64,000 nt of DNA from G965204755 sp965243415. GTDB lineage: Bacteria > Acidobacteriota > Vicinamibacteria > Marinacidobacterales > Marinacidobacteraceae. Each line of letters starts with the position of its first letter. The first letter of the stretch is position 1. Location of the stretch: contig OZ251549.1 in assembly GCA_965243415.1 (NCBI GenBank), forward strand, positions 2,728,001 through 2,792,000, given 5' to 3'. The translations under genes and the position numbers were made by a program. This document shows positions 33,085-42,383 of this stretch, in pieces. The notes under the pieces were generated by a model. The model was given only the letters and a program-made list of their open reading frames with translations. It made no database searches and was not told the origin of the DNA.

Positions 33085-36000
33085 TCAGAAGGGGCGGGCA
33101 GACGCCGCCGGCGGCCGCCGCCGAGGCCGACGGGTTCCGACGCTCGGGGGCGCCGGGGCCTTCGCGATCAACGCGGCGGTCCGTTTCTCGATGCGGTCCC
33201 GCGCCTTCACCGCCGCCGGCGCGAAGGCGAAACCGAGCGCCCGGGCCCGCTCCCGAAGAGTCTCCGCTTCCCGCGCCGCCTCGCGCGCCGCGGCATCGCC
33301 GTCGGCGGCCTTCCCGGCGCCCAGTCGGCGCTGCAGTTGCTCGGCGAGCGACTCGGTCCCCGCCGCCGCGCCGCCGCGCCCGTCCAGCGCCTCCACGGCC
33401 TCGACCAGCCGCGCGAGCCGCGCCGCGACCTCCTCCTGGTCGAATCGGGTCCCGGAGAAGGATTCGGGCGCGGTCTCGAACGCCTCCCGGAGGCAGGAGG
33501 CGAGTCGTTCTTCCGCTTCCGCTTCCCGGGGGCTCGGTCGGAGTCGCTGGCCGGGCCGGCGCCGGCGCCGGTAGTCGCTCCAGACCTTCTCCGCCGCCGC
33601 CGGCCGTTCGGCGGCCGGCAGGGCGGCGGTCTCCTCGACGCGGGCGAGGAGCGCCGCCGTCTGTTCGTCGTCGGCCCCGACCGCGCTCCCGCTGCCCTCC
33701 CCGCTCTCCGCGGCGGCGTTCCGACGGCGGTCCCGGGCGTCGTCGCAGGCGGTGCGGAACTCCTCCCAGAGTTCGTCGGCGCGGCGCCGGGGCACCCGCG
33801 GCGCCTGCTTCCACTCGGCCATCAGTTCCCGGACCGCTTCGCGCGCGTCTCCGGTGTCCGTCCCCTCGGCGAGCGCCTTCGCCCGGGCGATCAAGGTCTC
33901 GCGGACCGCGATGTTCGCTTCGAATTCCTCTCGCCGCTTCTTCCGGACTTCCCCGATCTCCCGGAAGTAACGGTCGTTGGCGGCGCGGAATCGCTTCCAC
34001 ACCTTGTCCCCGCGGTGTCCCAGGCCGTGACCGTGCTTCTTCCACTCGCCCATCAGCCCGCTCATGTCGCCGGAACGCGCCGGGTCGGCGCTCTCGGCGA
34101 TCTCCTCGGCCCGGGCCACGATGCCGGACAGCGCCTCGAGTCGCTCGGCGACCCGTCGTTCGGCGGCTTCCCGCAGCGGCGCCACGCGCGCGGTCAACTC
34201 GTCGCGGAGTTTCGTCCACTCCTCCCAGAGTTCCTGCCCCCGGTTCCGGTCGGCGTGCCGCACCTCGCGCCACTGCCGCTCCAATTTCGCGAGTTCCCGG
34301 TCGACTTCGGCATCGTCCTCGTTCGCCCGGAGTTCCCGGGCCCGCCGGATCAACTCCTCCTGTTCGGCGAGGTTCGACCAGCGGCGCCACTCCCGGAGTT
34401 CGCGCGCCTCCCGGAGGCGAGGCATGAGCACTGCCTGCCGCCGCTGGAACCGGGTCTGGCGCTCGGTCCCGAGGAGCCGCCAGCGCTCGGGGCGGCTCCG
34501 GAGGGTGCCGAGTTCGCGGAGCGCCGCTTCCGCTTCTTCGAGGGGCAGGGTCTTCGCCGCCTCCAGGGCGGCGAGGCGCCGGTCCAGCCCCCGGAGGCGC
34601 TTCTCCTCGGCCTGGGTCTTCTCTTCGCGGGCGGCTTCCAGCCGGTCGAGCGTTTCCCGGACCGCTTCGGCCGCCCGACGGAACCGCTCCGCGTCTCCCG
34701 ACGGGGGCCCGCCCGACGCGGATTCCCCGGGCCGTGACCCGCTCGCCCGGGGCTGATCGTGGGGTTGATCGTGGGGTTGATCGTGGGGCGCGGTCTCCTT
34801 CGATGGGGGCCCGGCCACGGGGGGCGTTCCGGAGGACGCTCGGGACGGCGGCTCTCCCGGTGAGGCCGCGGCGAACCGGCGTTCGAGCCGGGTGAGGTCT
34901 TTCCGGGCGAGCGCCACTTCGGCGCGGGAAAGGCGCTTCCCGGTCTCCGGGCCCGCCTTCTCGAGATCCCGCCGGAGAGATTCGGCCTGATCCGCCATCT
35001 CCGCGAGCAGGAAGGCCGCGACCCGCTCCCGCTTCCGGCTCCGGGCGCGCGCCTCCGCCGCCGCGATGGCCTCCGCCAGCCGGCCGCGCGCGGGGAAGTC
35101 GGCGGGGAAGCCATCGAGCAGTCCCTCCGCTTCCTTCCGCGCGGAGCGGAGGTCCGCGAAGGAGAGGGCCGCTTCCGGGTCCTCGACCTGCGCCAGGATC
35201 CCCTCCAGTTCCGGGGGCGCCGGACCGGTGACCGCGGCCGGTTTCGCCGGGACCTTCGGGGGCGCGGCCTCGGGCTCTGCGGGAACGAGCAGGGCCGCCC
35301 GGTCCGGCCGGTCCGGATCCGCGGGGCCGGCCTCCCCGGGTCGGGCGCGCTCCCGCAGCGCCTCGAGCCGCTCCTGCAGGTCCGTTCCCACCGGACCCTC
35401 GGACACGAGAGCCTCCGCCTCCGCCAGGGCGCGTTCGACGGGCTCGGCGGGCCCCGGCGCGGGAGTCGCCGGACTCCCGTCCCGACCGCTCTCGAGTCGG
35501 TCGAGCAAGTTGCGGAGCGACGCCTCGCGCCGGCGCGTCCGCTCCGGATGGTCCGCCGGGAGCAACTCGTCGGCGCGCCGCTGCGCCAGGCGGCGGATCC
35601 CTTTCGCCGAGGCGCGCTCGGCGACGGAGAGGAGGATCGCCGGGTCCCGGAGCCGGCGCACGGCGGCGGAGGCCGCGTCCCGGTCGGAGGCCGCGACCGC
35701 CACCTGCGCCAGTCCGGCGTCGGTCGAGAGGGCCCCGAGGGCCTTCGAGCGAACCGCCGGATCCTCGGCCTTCCGGACGGCGTGGGCCAGGGCCGATTCG
35801 CGCGCTTCGATCATCCGGCGCTCGGTCTCCCGGCCATCGCCCGCTTCCGTCACCGGTTCGGCGGTGAGCCGGGCCAGCGCCCGGTCCCGGACTTCGGGGA
35901 AACGGGCGCGGCAGACGACCTCGCTCCAGGCGCCGGGGGCTTCGAGCAGGCCGAGCGCCCGGAGCGACTCGGCGGGGTCCCGATCGTCGGCGGCGATCTT

Positions 36001-36255
36001 CACCAGGAGCATCTCGGCCCGGCTCGCGGCGAGGTCGCGCGCCGCCTCGTCGCCGGCGGCCTCCCGGAGCGCCAGCAGCGCCCGCGGCGCCTCGATGCGG
36101 CGCACCGCTTCCTGGCGCACCTTCGCCTCCGGGTCCTCCCGGGCGAGTCTCTCCAGCGTGGAGAGATCCCCGGGCGGGTGGGTCCGGACCGCGCGGAGGC
36201 GCACCGCCGGGTCGCGGCTCCGGATCGGCGGGGTGAGCCGGTCGAGAACGGACAT
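33085..36255 (-). CDS. DUF349-domain coiled-coil protein with HEAT-like N-terminus
   Basis: A 1056-residue cytoplasmic protein. The N-terminal ~230 residues show repeated helical pairs of HEAT type (DPAVRLRAVRTHPPG, DPEAKVRQEAVRRIE, DPAVRSKALGALSTD). The middle is charged coiled coil with linkers, one being a His-Asp-Gln-Pro triplicate. Two clear DUF349 units begin at EWKKHGHGLG (~737) and EWKQAPRVP (~814), each with the following W..F....D motif (VWKRFRAANDRYF; LWEEFRTACDD). DUF349 proteins are found in many bacteria and their role is poorly known. The ATG at 36255 is the first good start after the divergent MFS promoter region. Third domain-like units may exist earlier (LWEEWTKLRDEL). Confidence 0.8.
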   Translation of the reverse strand: MSVLDRLTPPIRSRDPAVRLRAVRTHPPGDLSTLERLAREDPEAKVRQEAVRRIEAPRALLALREAAGDEAARDLAASRAEMLLVKIAADDRDPAESLRALGLLEAPGAWSEVVCRARFPEVRDRALARLTAEPVTEAGDGRETERRMIEARESALAHAVRKAEDPAVRSKALGALSTDAGLAQVAVAASDRDAASAAVRRLRDPAILLSVAERASAKGIRRLAQRRADELLPADHPERTRRREASLRNLLDRLESGRDGSPATPAPGPAEPVERALAEAEALVSEGPVGTDLQERLEALRERARPGEAGPADPDRPDRAALLVPAEPEAAPPKVPAKPAAVTGPAPPELEGILAQVEDPEAALSFADLRSARKEAEGLLDGFPADFPARGRLAEAIAAAEARARSRKRERVAAFLLAEMADQAESLRRDLEKAGPETGKRLSRAEVALARKDLTRLERRFAAASPGEPPSRASSGTPPVAGPPSKETAPHDQPHDQPHDQPRASGSRPGESASGGPPSGDAERFRRAAEAVRETLDRLEAAREEKTQAEEKRLRGLDRRLAALEAAKTLPLEEAEAALRELGTLRSRPERWRLLGTERQTRFQRRQAVLMPRLREARELREWRRWSNLAEQEELIRRARELRANEDDAEVDRELAKLERQWREVRHADRNRGQELWEEWTKLRDELTARVAPLREAAERRVAERLEALSGIVARAEEIAESADPARSGDMSGLMGEWKKHGHGLGHRGDKVWKRFRAANDRYFREIGEVRKKRREEFEANIAVRETLIARAKALAEGTDTGDAREAVRELMAEWKQAPRVPRRRADELWEEFRTACDDARDRRRNAAAESGEGSGSAVGADDEQTAALLARVEETAALPAAERPAAAEKVWSDYRRRRRPGQRLRPSPREAEAEERLASCLREAFETAPESFSGTRFDQEEVAARLARLVEAVEALDGRGGAAAGTESLAEQLQRRLGAGKAADGDAAAREAAREAETLRERARALGFAFAPAAVKARDRIEKRTAALIAKAPAPPSVGTRRPRRRPPAASARPF
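34753..34788. repeat. Three 12-bp units in the DUF349 protein linker
   Basis: (C/T)TGATCGTGGGG units at 34753, 34765 and 34777, encoding His-Asp-Gln-Pro three times on the minus strand. Nearly perfect, so recent. Confidence 0.85.
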
Positions 36256-36363
36256 GGAGGCGCGGGCGCGAGAATATAGCCTTGCGCCCCCGCGCCTCGG
36301 GCGACGGACAGCGCCGGACGGATCGGGTCGCCGGCGCGGTTCCGCGGGCCGCCTCCCTCCGAA

Positions 36364-37623
36364 TTGCACCTCCCTCGCTCCGAGCCCGGCGGTCGCTCCG
36401 CGCTCGGTGCGAGCGTGATCCTGGGGTCGGTGATGGGGCTCGGCTTCCTCGACCAGCAGGTCGTCACCCCCCTGATCGCCGCGCTGGCGGAGGGTCTGGG
36501 GGTCGCCGTGCCCGAGGTGGGGTTCGCGATCTCGGCCTACGCGGTCTGCGCTTCGGCGGCGGCGCTCTTCGTCGGGCCGCTCGCGGACGCCGGGGGGCGC
36601 CGCCCGTTCCTGCTGGCGGCGGCGGGGGCGATGCTCCTGGCGTCCGGTCTGACCGCGGCCTCCGGGCGCTACGAGGTCTTCCTCCTGGCGCGGGCCGCCG
36701 CCGGCGCGGCCGGCGGCACGATCGCCGCGCTCGCGGTGGCCTGGGTCGCCGATCGGGTGCGCTACCGCCGCCGGGGCCGGGCGATGGCCCTGGTCGTGGG
36801 CGGGGCGATGGGGGCGGCGATCCTCGGACAGGTGGCCGCCGCCTTCACCGCCGGGCGCTTCGGCCACCGGAGCGTCTATCTCGGTCTCGCAGTGTTCTCG
36901 GCGGTCGTCCTGGCGCTCCTGGCGACGCTCCCCGAAGAGCCCCGTCCGGAGGCGCGCCGGCGCGAGGGGAGGGCTGCCGTCGGGTTGCGGCCGGCGGTCG
37001 CGGTCTATCTCGAGTTCGCCGGGAATTCGATGCACCGGCGGGTGGCCCTCGCCGCGTTCTTCCTGTCGGGGAGTCTGGTGGGGGTCTCGGCCTACGCCGC
37101 CGGCTGGCTGCAGGAGACGCGCGGTTTCTCGCTCGAGCAGGTGGGACTGCTCTACGGCGCCTTCGGGCTCGCGGTCATGGTGGCGCAGCCGTTGGCCGGG
37201 CCCCTGTCCGACCGGGTCGGGAACCGCGCTTTCGCCATCGCCGCTTCCCTGGGAGCGGTCGGGGTCACCCTGCTGCTGCCCCGGCTCGGAGGCGCGTGGC
37301 TCATCGCCGGACTGCTCCTGTTCGGGTGTCTGGCGGTGGCGCGGATCAGCGCTTTCGCGGCGCTTCGCAGCGAATTGGTGGCGGCGGACCGGCGCGCGGC
37401 GTTCCTCGCTTTTTCCAACACCTTCTCCCAACTGGGCATCGCCGTCGCCGCCGCCCTCGGGGGAGCGCTCTACGCCGGCGGATTCTCCTCGGTGTGCCTG
37501 GCGATGGCCGCGTTCGGGGGTCTCGCCGCGATCCTGCTCGGCGCGATTCCGGAGCCGCAGGAGACCGCCCCGGGAGTCCGGGCGGCGGGGAGCCGGAGGC
37601 CGGCGGGGGAAGGGGCGGGATGA
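36364..37623 (+). CDS. Major facilitator superfamily transporter
   Basis: A 419-residue membrane protein with about 12 hydrophobic helices. The MFS loop 2-3 signature is visible as GPLADAGGRRPFLLAAAG (~70-87), with a related GPLSDRVGNRA block in the second half (~280), as expected for the internal duplication. Drug or metabolite efflux is likely but substrate unknown. The TTG start at 36364 is taken because it gives the usual short N-terminal tail before helix 1 and lies 108 bases from the divergent DUF349 gene. The last four bases overlap the hydrolase gene (ATGA). Confidence 0.85.
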   Translation: MHLPRSEPGGRSALGASVILGSVMGLGFLDQQVVTPLIAALAEGLGVAVPEVGFAISAYAVCASAAALFVGPLADAGGRRPFLLAAAGAMLLASGLTAASGRYEVFLLARAAAGAAGGTIAALAVAWVADRVRYRRRGRAMALVVGGAMGAAILGQVAAAFTAGRFGHRSVYLGLAVFSAVVLALLATLPEEPRPEARRREGRAAVGLRPAVAVYLEFAGNSMHRRVALAAFFLSGSLVGVSAYAAGWLQETRGFSLEQVGLLYGAFGLAVMVAQPLAGPLSDRVGNRAFAIAASLGAVGVTLLLPRLGGAWLIAGLLLFGCLAVARISAFAALRSELVAADRRAAFLAFSNTFSQLGIAVAAALGGALYAGGFSSVCLAMAAFGGLAAILLGAIPEPQETAPGVRAAGSRRPAGEGAG

Positions 37624-38600
37624 GAGGGCGGCGGCGGCGCCTCCTCCTCGGGATCGGGCTCGGGGTCCCGGGCGCGCTGCTCCTCCTGGCGCTCCTCGCG
37701 CCGGTGGCGGTCGGGGTGCTGCTCACCACCCGCGCCGGCACCAGACCCCGGGATCGCGCCCTGACGACCACTCCCGCCGACGACCGGCTCTCCTACCGGA
37801 GCGTCCGGCTCCGGGCCGGGGACGGCGTTCCGATCTCCGCCTGGATCATCGCGCCGCCGGCCGCCGCCCCGGAGGGAGCGGACTGCGTCGCGGTGCTGGC
37901 GCACGGGCTGTTCCGCTCCCGGCGCGAACTCCTGCCCCGGGCGGCGGCGCTCGTCCGCCGGGGCTGCGCGGTGGCGCTGCCGGACCTCCGGAACCACGGC
38001 GCCAGCGGCAGCGCCCGCAGCACCCTCGGCTTCCACGAACGGCTCGATGTGCTCGCCGCCGCCGACTTCCTCCGGGAGGCGTATCCCGGGCGCCGGCTCT
38101 TCCTGCTGGGCGTGTCCATGGGTGGGGCGGCGGCGGCCGGCGCCGCGGCGGAGGCGGCGGAGCCCCCGGCCGGAGTGGTTCTCGACAGCACTTTCCGCAG
38201 CGCGCCGGCGGTGGTGGCGCGCTACGCCGACCTGTTGCTGAACCTCCCGGCGTTCGGGACCCGCGACCTGGTGCTGCTGGGGATGCGGGTCTCCGGCGGT
38301 TTCCGGCCCCGCGCACTGGATGTGGAGGCGCTGTCGGGTCGTCTCGGCCGGCGCGGCGTCCCGGTCCTGGTGATCGGCGGCGAAGAGGACCGCCGCGCGC
38401 CGATCGCGGACCAGGAGGCCGTCTTCCGGGCGAACGGCCGGCCCGGGAGCCGGTTCCTCAGGGTTCCCGGGGCGACCCACGGCCGGCCCTGCCTGGTGTC
38501 GCCCGAGGACTGCGACGCGGCCATCGCCGGATTCTTCGGTCTCGGGCCGGCCCCGGACCGTGAGGCCGCGGCCGCTTCCGTACGATCCGGCGGCCGCTGA
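37620..38600 (+). CDS. Alpha/beta hydrolase with N-terminal membrane anchor
   Basis: A 326-residue hydrolase. Residues 8-37 (LLLGIGLGVPGALLLLALLA) form a signal anchor. The alpha/beta-hydrolase core has the oxyanion block LAHGLFRSRRELLP, PDLRNHGASG, nucleophile Ser166 in LLGVSMGGAA, an acidic residue in IGGEEDRRAPIADQ and His in GATHG, resembling the YqkD/BEM46-like family of membrane-anchored esterases. Substrate unknown. ATG overlaps the MFS stop, so the two are coupled; the hydrolase could process what the transporter exports. Confidence 0.82.
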   Translation: MRGRRRRLLLGIGLGVPGALLLLALLAPVAVGVLLTTRAGTRPRDRALTTTPADDRLSYRSVRLRAGDGVPISAWIIAPPAAAPEGADCVAVLAHGLFRSRRELLPRAAALVRRGCAVALPDLRNHGASGSARSTLGFHERLDVLAAADFLREAYPGRRLFLLGVSMGGAAAAGAAAEAAEPPAGVVLDSTFRSAPAVVARYADLLLNLPAFGTRDLVLLGMRVSGGFRPRALDVEALSGRLGRRGVPVLVIGGEEDRRAPIADQEAVFRANGRPGSRFLRVPGATHGRPCLVSPEDCDAAIAGFFGLGPAPDREAAAASVRSGGR

Positions 38601-38716
38601 CCGCCCCCGCGCCCGCTCGACGATCACCGACCGAGATCTCCCTCCAGGAACCCGGCTCCCCGCGAAGTGCGCCCTCCGAGAATTCGTCCCCCGGATTCCG
38701 CCCGCGGGGAACTCGC

Positions 38717-39250
38717 ATGACGCTCGCGAACCAACTCACCGTCCTGCGCCTGCTGCTGGCGCCGGTCGTCGTGATCTGCATCGTGTACGCCCAGTTCGGC
38801 TGGGCCCTCGCGAGCCTGCTGGCCGCGGGGATCACCGACGCCTTCGACGGCGCCATCGCCCGCCGCCGGCGGGAGAACAGCGACCTGGGCGCCCTCCTCG
38901 ACCCGCTCGCCGACAAGATCCTGATCGTCTCGGCGGTGGTGGCGCTGGCCGCCCCGGTCGAGGGGCTGACGGTGCGGATCCCGGCCTGGGTGGCCATCCT
39001 GGTGCTGGCGCGGGACGCGACGATCCTGATCGTGGCGACCGCCTACAACCTGGCGGTGGAGCGCCGCCGGTTCCCGCCGAGCCGCCTGGGGAAGGCGGCG
39101 ACGGCGGTGCATGTGGTGGGGATCCTCTGGATCCTCGCCATGAACGCGCTGCGCCTCGAACACTTCGCCACCACGCTGCTCCTGGGCGCGATGGTCGCCC
39201 TCACGGTGCTCACTTCGCTCCAGTACCTCTGGCGGGCCCGTTCTCTCTGA
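38717..39250 (+). CDS. pgsA: CDP-diacylglycerol-glycerol-3-phosphate 3-phosphatidyltransferase-like
   Basis: A 177-residue CDP-alcohol phosphatidyltransferase with the full motif Asp41..Asp44-Gly45..Ala48-Arg49 ... Gly58...Asp62...Asp66 (DAFDGAIARRRRENSDLGALLDPLAD). The start MTLANQLTVLRLLLAP is typical of PgsA, which makes phosphatidylglycerophosphate at the inner membrane. About five membrane helices are visible. Substrate assignment rests on the N-terminal NQLTVLR pattern; a different CDP-alcohol transferase is possible. Its 3' end overlaps the convergent TRAP permease gene by 41 bases. Confidence 0.85.
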   Translation: MTLANQLTVLRLLLAPVVVICIVYAQFGWALASLLAAGITDAFDGAIARRRRENSDLGALLDPLADKILIVSAVVALAAPVEGLTVRIPAWVAILVLARDATILIVATAYNLAVERRRFPPSRLGKAATAVHVVGILWILAMNALRLEHFATTLLLGAMVALTVLTSLQYLWRARSL

Positions 39251-41204
39251 CGCCCGCCCCGGGCTTCCCGCCGCGGAGTTGCGGCAGCAGGGCCAGTCCG
39301 GCGACGACCGCGCCGAGCAGCCGCACCGCCGGGGAGGGGTGGAACGAGAGGGCGGCGCCGAGGCCCAGCGCGAAGCGGAGAGCGCGCCCGGCGGGCCGGA
39401 TCCCGTGCCCGAAGAGGGCCACCGCGACCGCCGCCATCGCCAGCAGCGCGCTCCCGAAGGCCCACAGTTGCGGCCCGCCGAGGGCTTCCCCGGCGCCGGG
39501 AAGCAGCGGGGTGTACGCCATGAGCAGCGGCGCCAGGAAGAGTCCCAGCGAGAGGCGGAACGCCTGCGCGGCGGTGCGCATCGGACGGGCCCCGGCGACC
39601 CCGGCGCCGGCGAAGGCGGCCAGGGCCACCGGGGGCGTCACATTGGAGGTCTGCGAGAGCCAGAAGAGGATCAGGTGGGCGGTGAGGACCGGGAGTCCCA
39701 ACCCCACCAGCGCCGGCGCCGCCACCACGGCGACCACGATGTAGGCCGCGGTCACCGGGAGCCCCATGCCGAGGATCAGGGCGGCGACCGCCGAGAGACC
39801 GAGCGCCGGGAGGAGGGAACCCTGCGCCGCGCCGAGCAGGACCTCGGCGAACTGCAGCCCGATCCCGGTCTGGCCGATCACGCCGACGACCACGCCGGCG
39901 GCGGCGCAGGCCAGGGACACCGGGACCGCGGTCACCGCTCCGCGGGCGAGGCCTTCGAGGAGTTTCCGCGGGCCGGTGCGGGTGCGGCGCCGCGCCGAGG
40001 CGGCGGCCACCACCGCGAGACAGCCGGCGGCGCCCACCAGCGGCGGGGAGTAGTCGAGGAGCAGCAGGACGGCGACCACCGCCACCACCAGGAGGAAGTG
40101 GGCGCCTTCGGCCAGGGTGGGGAGCAGCCGGGCGCGGCGGGGCAGGGCCTCGATCCCCCGGCGGACCGCCAGGCCGTGGACGAAGAAGAGCGTCGCCGCG
40201 AAGAAGACCAGCGCCGGGAAGACCGAAGCGAGCACGATCCGCGAGTAGGGGGTGTTCGTCAGTTCCGCCATCAGGAACGCCCCGGCGCCCATGATCGGCG
40301 GCATCAACTGCCCTCCGGTGGAGGCGGCGGCTTCGATCCCGCCGGCTTCCTCGGGCCGGTAGCCGAGCCGCTTCATCATCGGGATCGTCAGGGCGCCGGT
40401 GGTCACCGTGTTCGCGATCGCGGAGCCGGACACCGATCCCAGGGCGGCCGAGGCGAGGACCGCGGCCTTCGCCGGTCCGCCGCGCGATCTCCCGGCGGCG
40501 GCGAAGGCGAGCGAGATGAAGAACCGCCCGCCCCCGGTGGCTTCGAGCAACGCCCCGAACAGGACGAAGACGAAGACGGTGCTGCTGGCGACCCCGAGGG
40601 GCAGACCGAAGAGGCCGGCGCCGGTGAACACCTCGAACCGCACGATGCGCTCGAACTCGAATCCCCGGTGGGCGAGCAGCCCCGGGAGCGCGTCGCCGAA
40701 GGCGTTGTAGGCGAGGAAGAGCAGGACCAGGCCGCTCAGCACGATCCCCACCCGGCGCCGCACCGCTTCGAGCAGCAGGAGCAGCAGCGCGGCGCCGGCG
40801 GCGAAGTCGAGGGGAGCGAGCCCGTGGAGGATGTGGGAGACCCCCCCGCGATCGAATCCGATCACCGCCAGGCCGGCGGCCAGGGAAGCGGCGGCGAGGA
40901 ACAGGTCGCCCCCGGCGGCGCGCCCGCGGAAACCGCCGCGGCCGGCGTCGACGGCGAAGGCCAGCGCCAGGACCCAGGTGAGGTGGATCGGTCGCAGCAG
41001 GGTGGCGTCGATCGCTCCGAAGACGCTCTGCCAGAGTTGGAAGAGGGAGAGCCCGGCGCCCGCGATCAGGATGGCGGCGGGCAGCGGCGGACGGTCGTCC
41101 GGCCCCGGCAGCGCCGCGCCCGGGCGCGGTTCCCGGGGGGCGTCGCCGGGAACGGGAGGCGCCGGCCCTCCGGGGTCCGCCCGGTCGGTCGCGGCCGCCG
41201 CCAT
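39210..41204 (-). CDS. TRAP transporter permease, fused 4TM/12TM (TAXI type), system 2
   Basis: A 664-residue membrane protein of the same family as 24124-26034, with blocks GSVSGSAIANTVTTGALTIP, GGQLMPPIMGAGAFLMAEL, GMGLPVTAAYIV and SNVTPPVALAAFAGAGVA. A ~40-residue Pro-rich N-terminal tail precedes helix 1. The ATG at 41204 shares one base with the stop of the binding-protein gene (TGATG), giving tight coupling. The C-terminal tail lies in the 41-base convergent overlap with the pgsA-like gene. Confidence 0.9.
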   Translation of the reverse strand: MAAAATDRADPGGPAPPVPGDAPREPRPGAALPGPDDRPPLPAAILIAGAGLSLFQLWQSVFGAIDATLLRPIHLTWVLALAFAVDAGRGGFRGRAAGGDLFLAAASLAAGLAVIGFDRGGVSHILHGLAPLDFAAGAALLLLLLEAVRRRVGIVLSGLVLLFLAYNAFGDALPGLLAHRGFEFERIVRFEVFTGAGLFGLPLGVASSTVFVFVLFGALLEATGGGRFFISLAFAAAGRSRGGPAKAAVLASAALGSVSGSAIANTVTTGALTIPMMKRLGYRPEEAGGIEAAASTGGQLMPPIMGAGAFLMAELTNTPYSRIVLASVFPALVFFAATLFFVHGLAVRRGIEALPRRARLLPTLAEGAHFLLVVAVVAVLLLLDYSPPLVGAAGCLAVVAAASARRRTRTGPRKLLEGLARGAVTAVPVSLACAAAGVVVGVIGQTGIGLQFAEVLLGAAQGSLLPALGLSAVAALILGMGLPVTAAYIVVAVVAAPALVGLGLPVLTAHLILFWLSQTSNVTPPVALAAFAGAGVAGARPMRTAAQAFRLSLGLFLAPLLMAYTPLLPGAGEALGGPQLWAFGSALLAMAAVAVALFGHGIRPAGRALRFALGLGAALSFHPSPAVRLLGAVVAGLALLPQLRGGKPGAGVRENGPARGTGAK

Positions 41205-42340
41205 CAGGCCGGTGGGCCGGGCGGCGAAGGGGGCGGCGCGGGTTCTCCCGGCGGCTCCGGGGCTTCCGGCGACTCGGGCGGCGGGGGGGCTCCGCCGCCG
41301 CGTCGCCGGCGCTCCGCCCGGTAGAACGCGGCGGCGCCCGGATGGAGCGGCAGCGCCCCCACTGCGTCGAGGTTCTCCAGGCGGATGAAGTCGGCGTTCC
41401 GGGTCACCGGCCGGAATTCCTCCCTCCCGGCGAGCAGCGAACCGGCGAGGCGTCCCGCCAGCGGCGCCGGCAGGTCCTCGTGGACGAACAGCAGATTCCA
41501 GAGCGAGGGGGTGAGGACTCCGCTCTCCACTCCCGGGTACACGCCCGGCGGAACGACGAACCCCTGGTAGGCCGGATTCGCCGCCTCGATCCGCGCGATC
41601 TCGGCCTCGCTGAACGGGACGAGGACCAGATCCCGGGTCAGGCCGAGTTCGATGACCGAGGAGACGCCGAGCCCGGCGGCGAGGAACAGGGCGTCGAGGG
41701 CGCCGTCCTTGAGCCCGTTGATGCTCTGGGTGTAGTTCATCTGCCGGAGGCGAAGGTCGGTCTCGGGGATGCCGGCGGCCCGGAGCAGGTTCCGGGCGGT
41801 CACCTCGTTGCCGGAGCCCGGCGGGCCGACGGACACCCGTTTCCCGGGGAGATCGGTCACCGCTTCGACGCCGCGCCCGGCCACGCTCAGGAGGTGCACC
41901 ACATTCGGATAGAGCCGGCCGAGCACGGCGATCGGCAGCGGCCCCGGGAAGCGGCCGGAACCGGCGACCGCATCGGCCACCGCGTCCGCCTGCCCGATGC
42001 CGACCTCGCTCTCGCCCTTGGCGACCTGGATCAGGTTCGTGACCGACCCGGCGCTGACCTCCGCCTTGACGACGACCCCCGGGATCTCCCGGGTCCAGCG
42101 GCTCGAGAGGGCGCCTCCGAGCGGGTAGTAGATCCCGGCGGTGGTGCCGGTGGCGAAGGCCAGCGGCCGCGGCCGGTCGCTCGCGCACCCGGCGAATGCG
42201 GCGGCGGCGAGGCCGAGCGCGAGCCGCCGGGCGGCGACGCGCCGCTCCGGGAGGGCCGCTCCCGACCGGTCCGGTCCCCGCCGCGCCGGCCCGGCTCGGA
42301 GCGCGGCCTCCGGGGAAGGCGCGCCGTTTCCGGGGTGCAC
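41204..42340 (-). CDS. TAXI-family TRAP substrate-binding lipoprotein, system 2
   Basis: A 378-residue receptor. Signal peptide with lipobox-like FAGC (Cys52; LALGLAAAAFAGC), then LAFATGTTAGIYYPLGGALSSRW, the TAXI N-terminal block; GKRVSVGPPGSGNEVTARN and LKDGALDALFLAAGLG follow, and PLHPGAAAFYRAE near the C-terminus. The final ~30 residues are a Gly/Pro-rich tail not seen in the first system. The GTG at 42340 is 43 bases downstream of the mutS stop on the same strand. Together with the coupled permease it forms an importer of unknown specificity. Confidence 0.9.
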   Translation of the reverse strand: MHPGNGAPSPEAALRAGPARRGPDRSGAALPERRVAARRLALGLAAAAFAGCASDRPRPLAFATGTTAGIYYPLGGALSSRWTREIPGVVVKAEVSAGSVTNLIQVAKGESEVGIGQADAVADAVAGSGRFPGPLPIAVLGRLYPNVVHLLSVAGRGVEAVTDLPGKRVSVGPPGSGNEVTARNLLRAAGIPETDLRLRQMNYTQSINGLKDGALDALFLAAGLGVSSVIELGLTRDLVLVPFSEAEIARIEAANPAYQGFVVPPGVYPGVESGVLTPSLWNLLFVHEDLPAPLAGRLAGSLLAGREEFRPVTRNADFIRLENLDAVGALPLHPGAAAFYRAERRRRGGGAPPPPESPEAPEPPGEPAPPPSPPGPPA

Positions 42341-42383
42341 GCGCGAAACCTCCGTTGGACCGGAACCGAACCGGCGGCGGATT

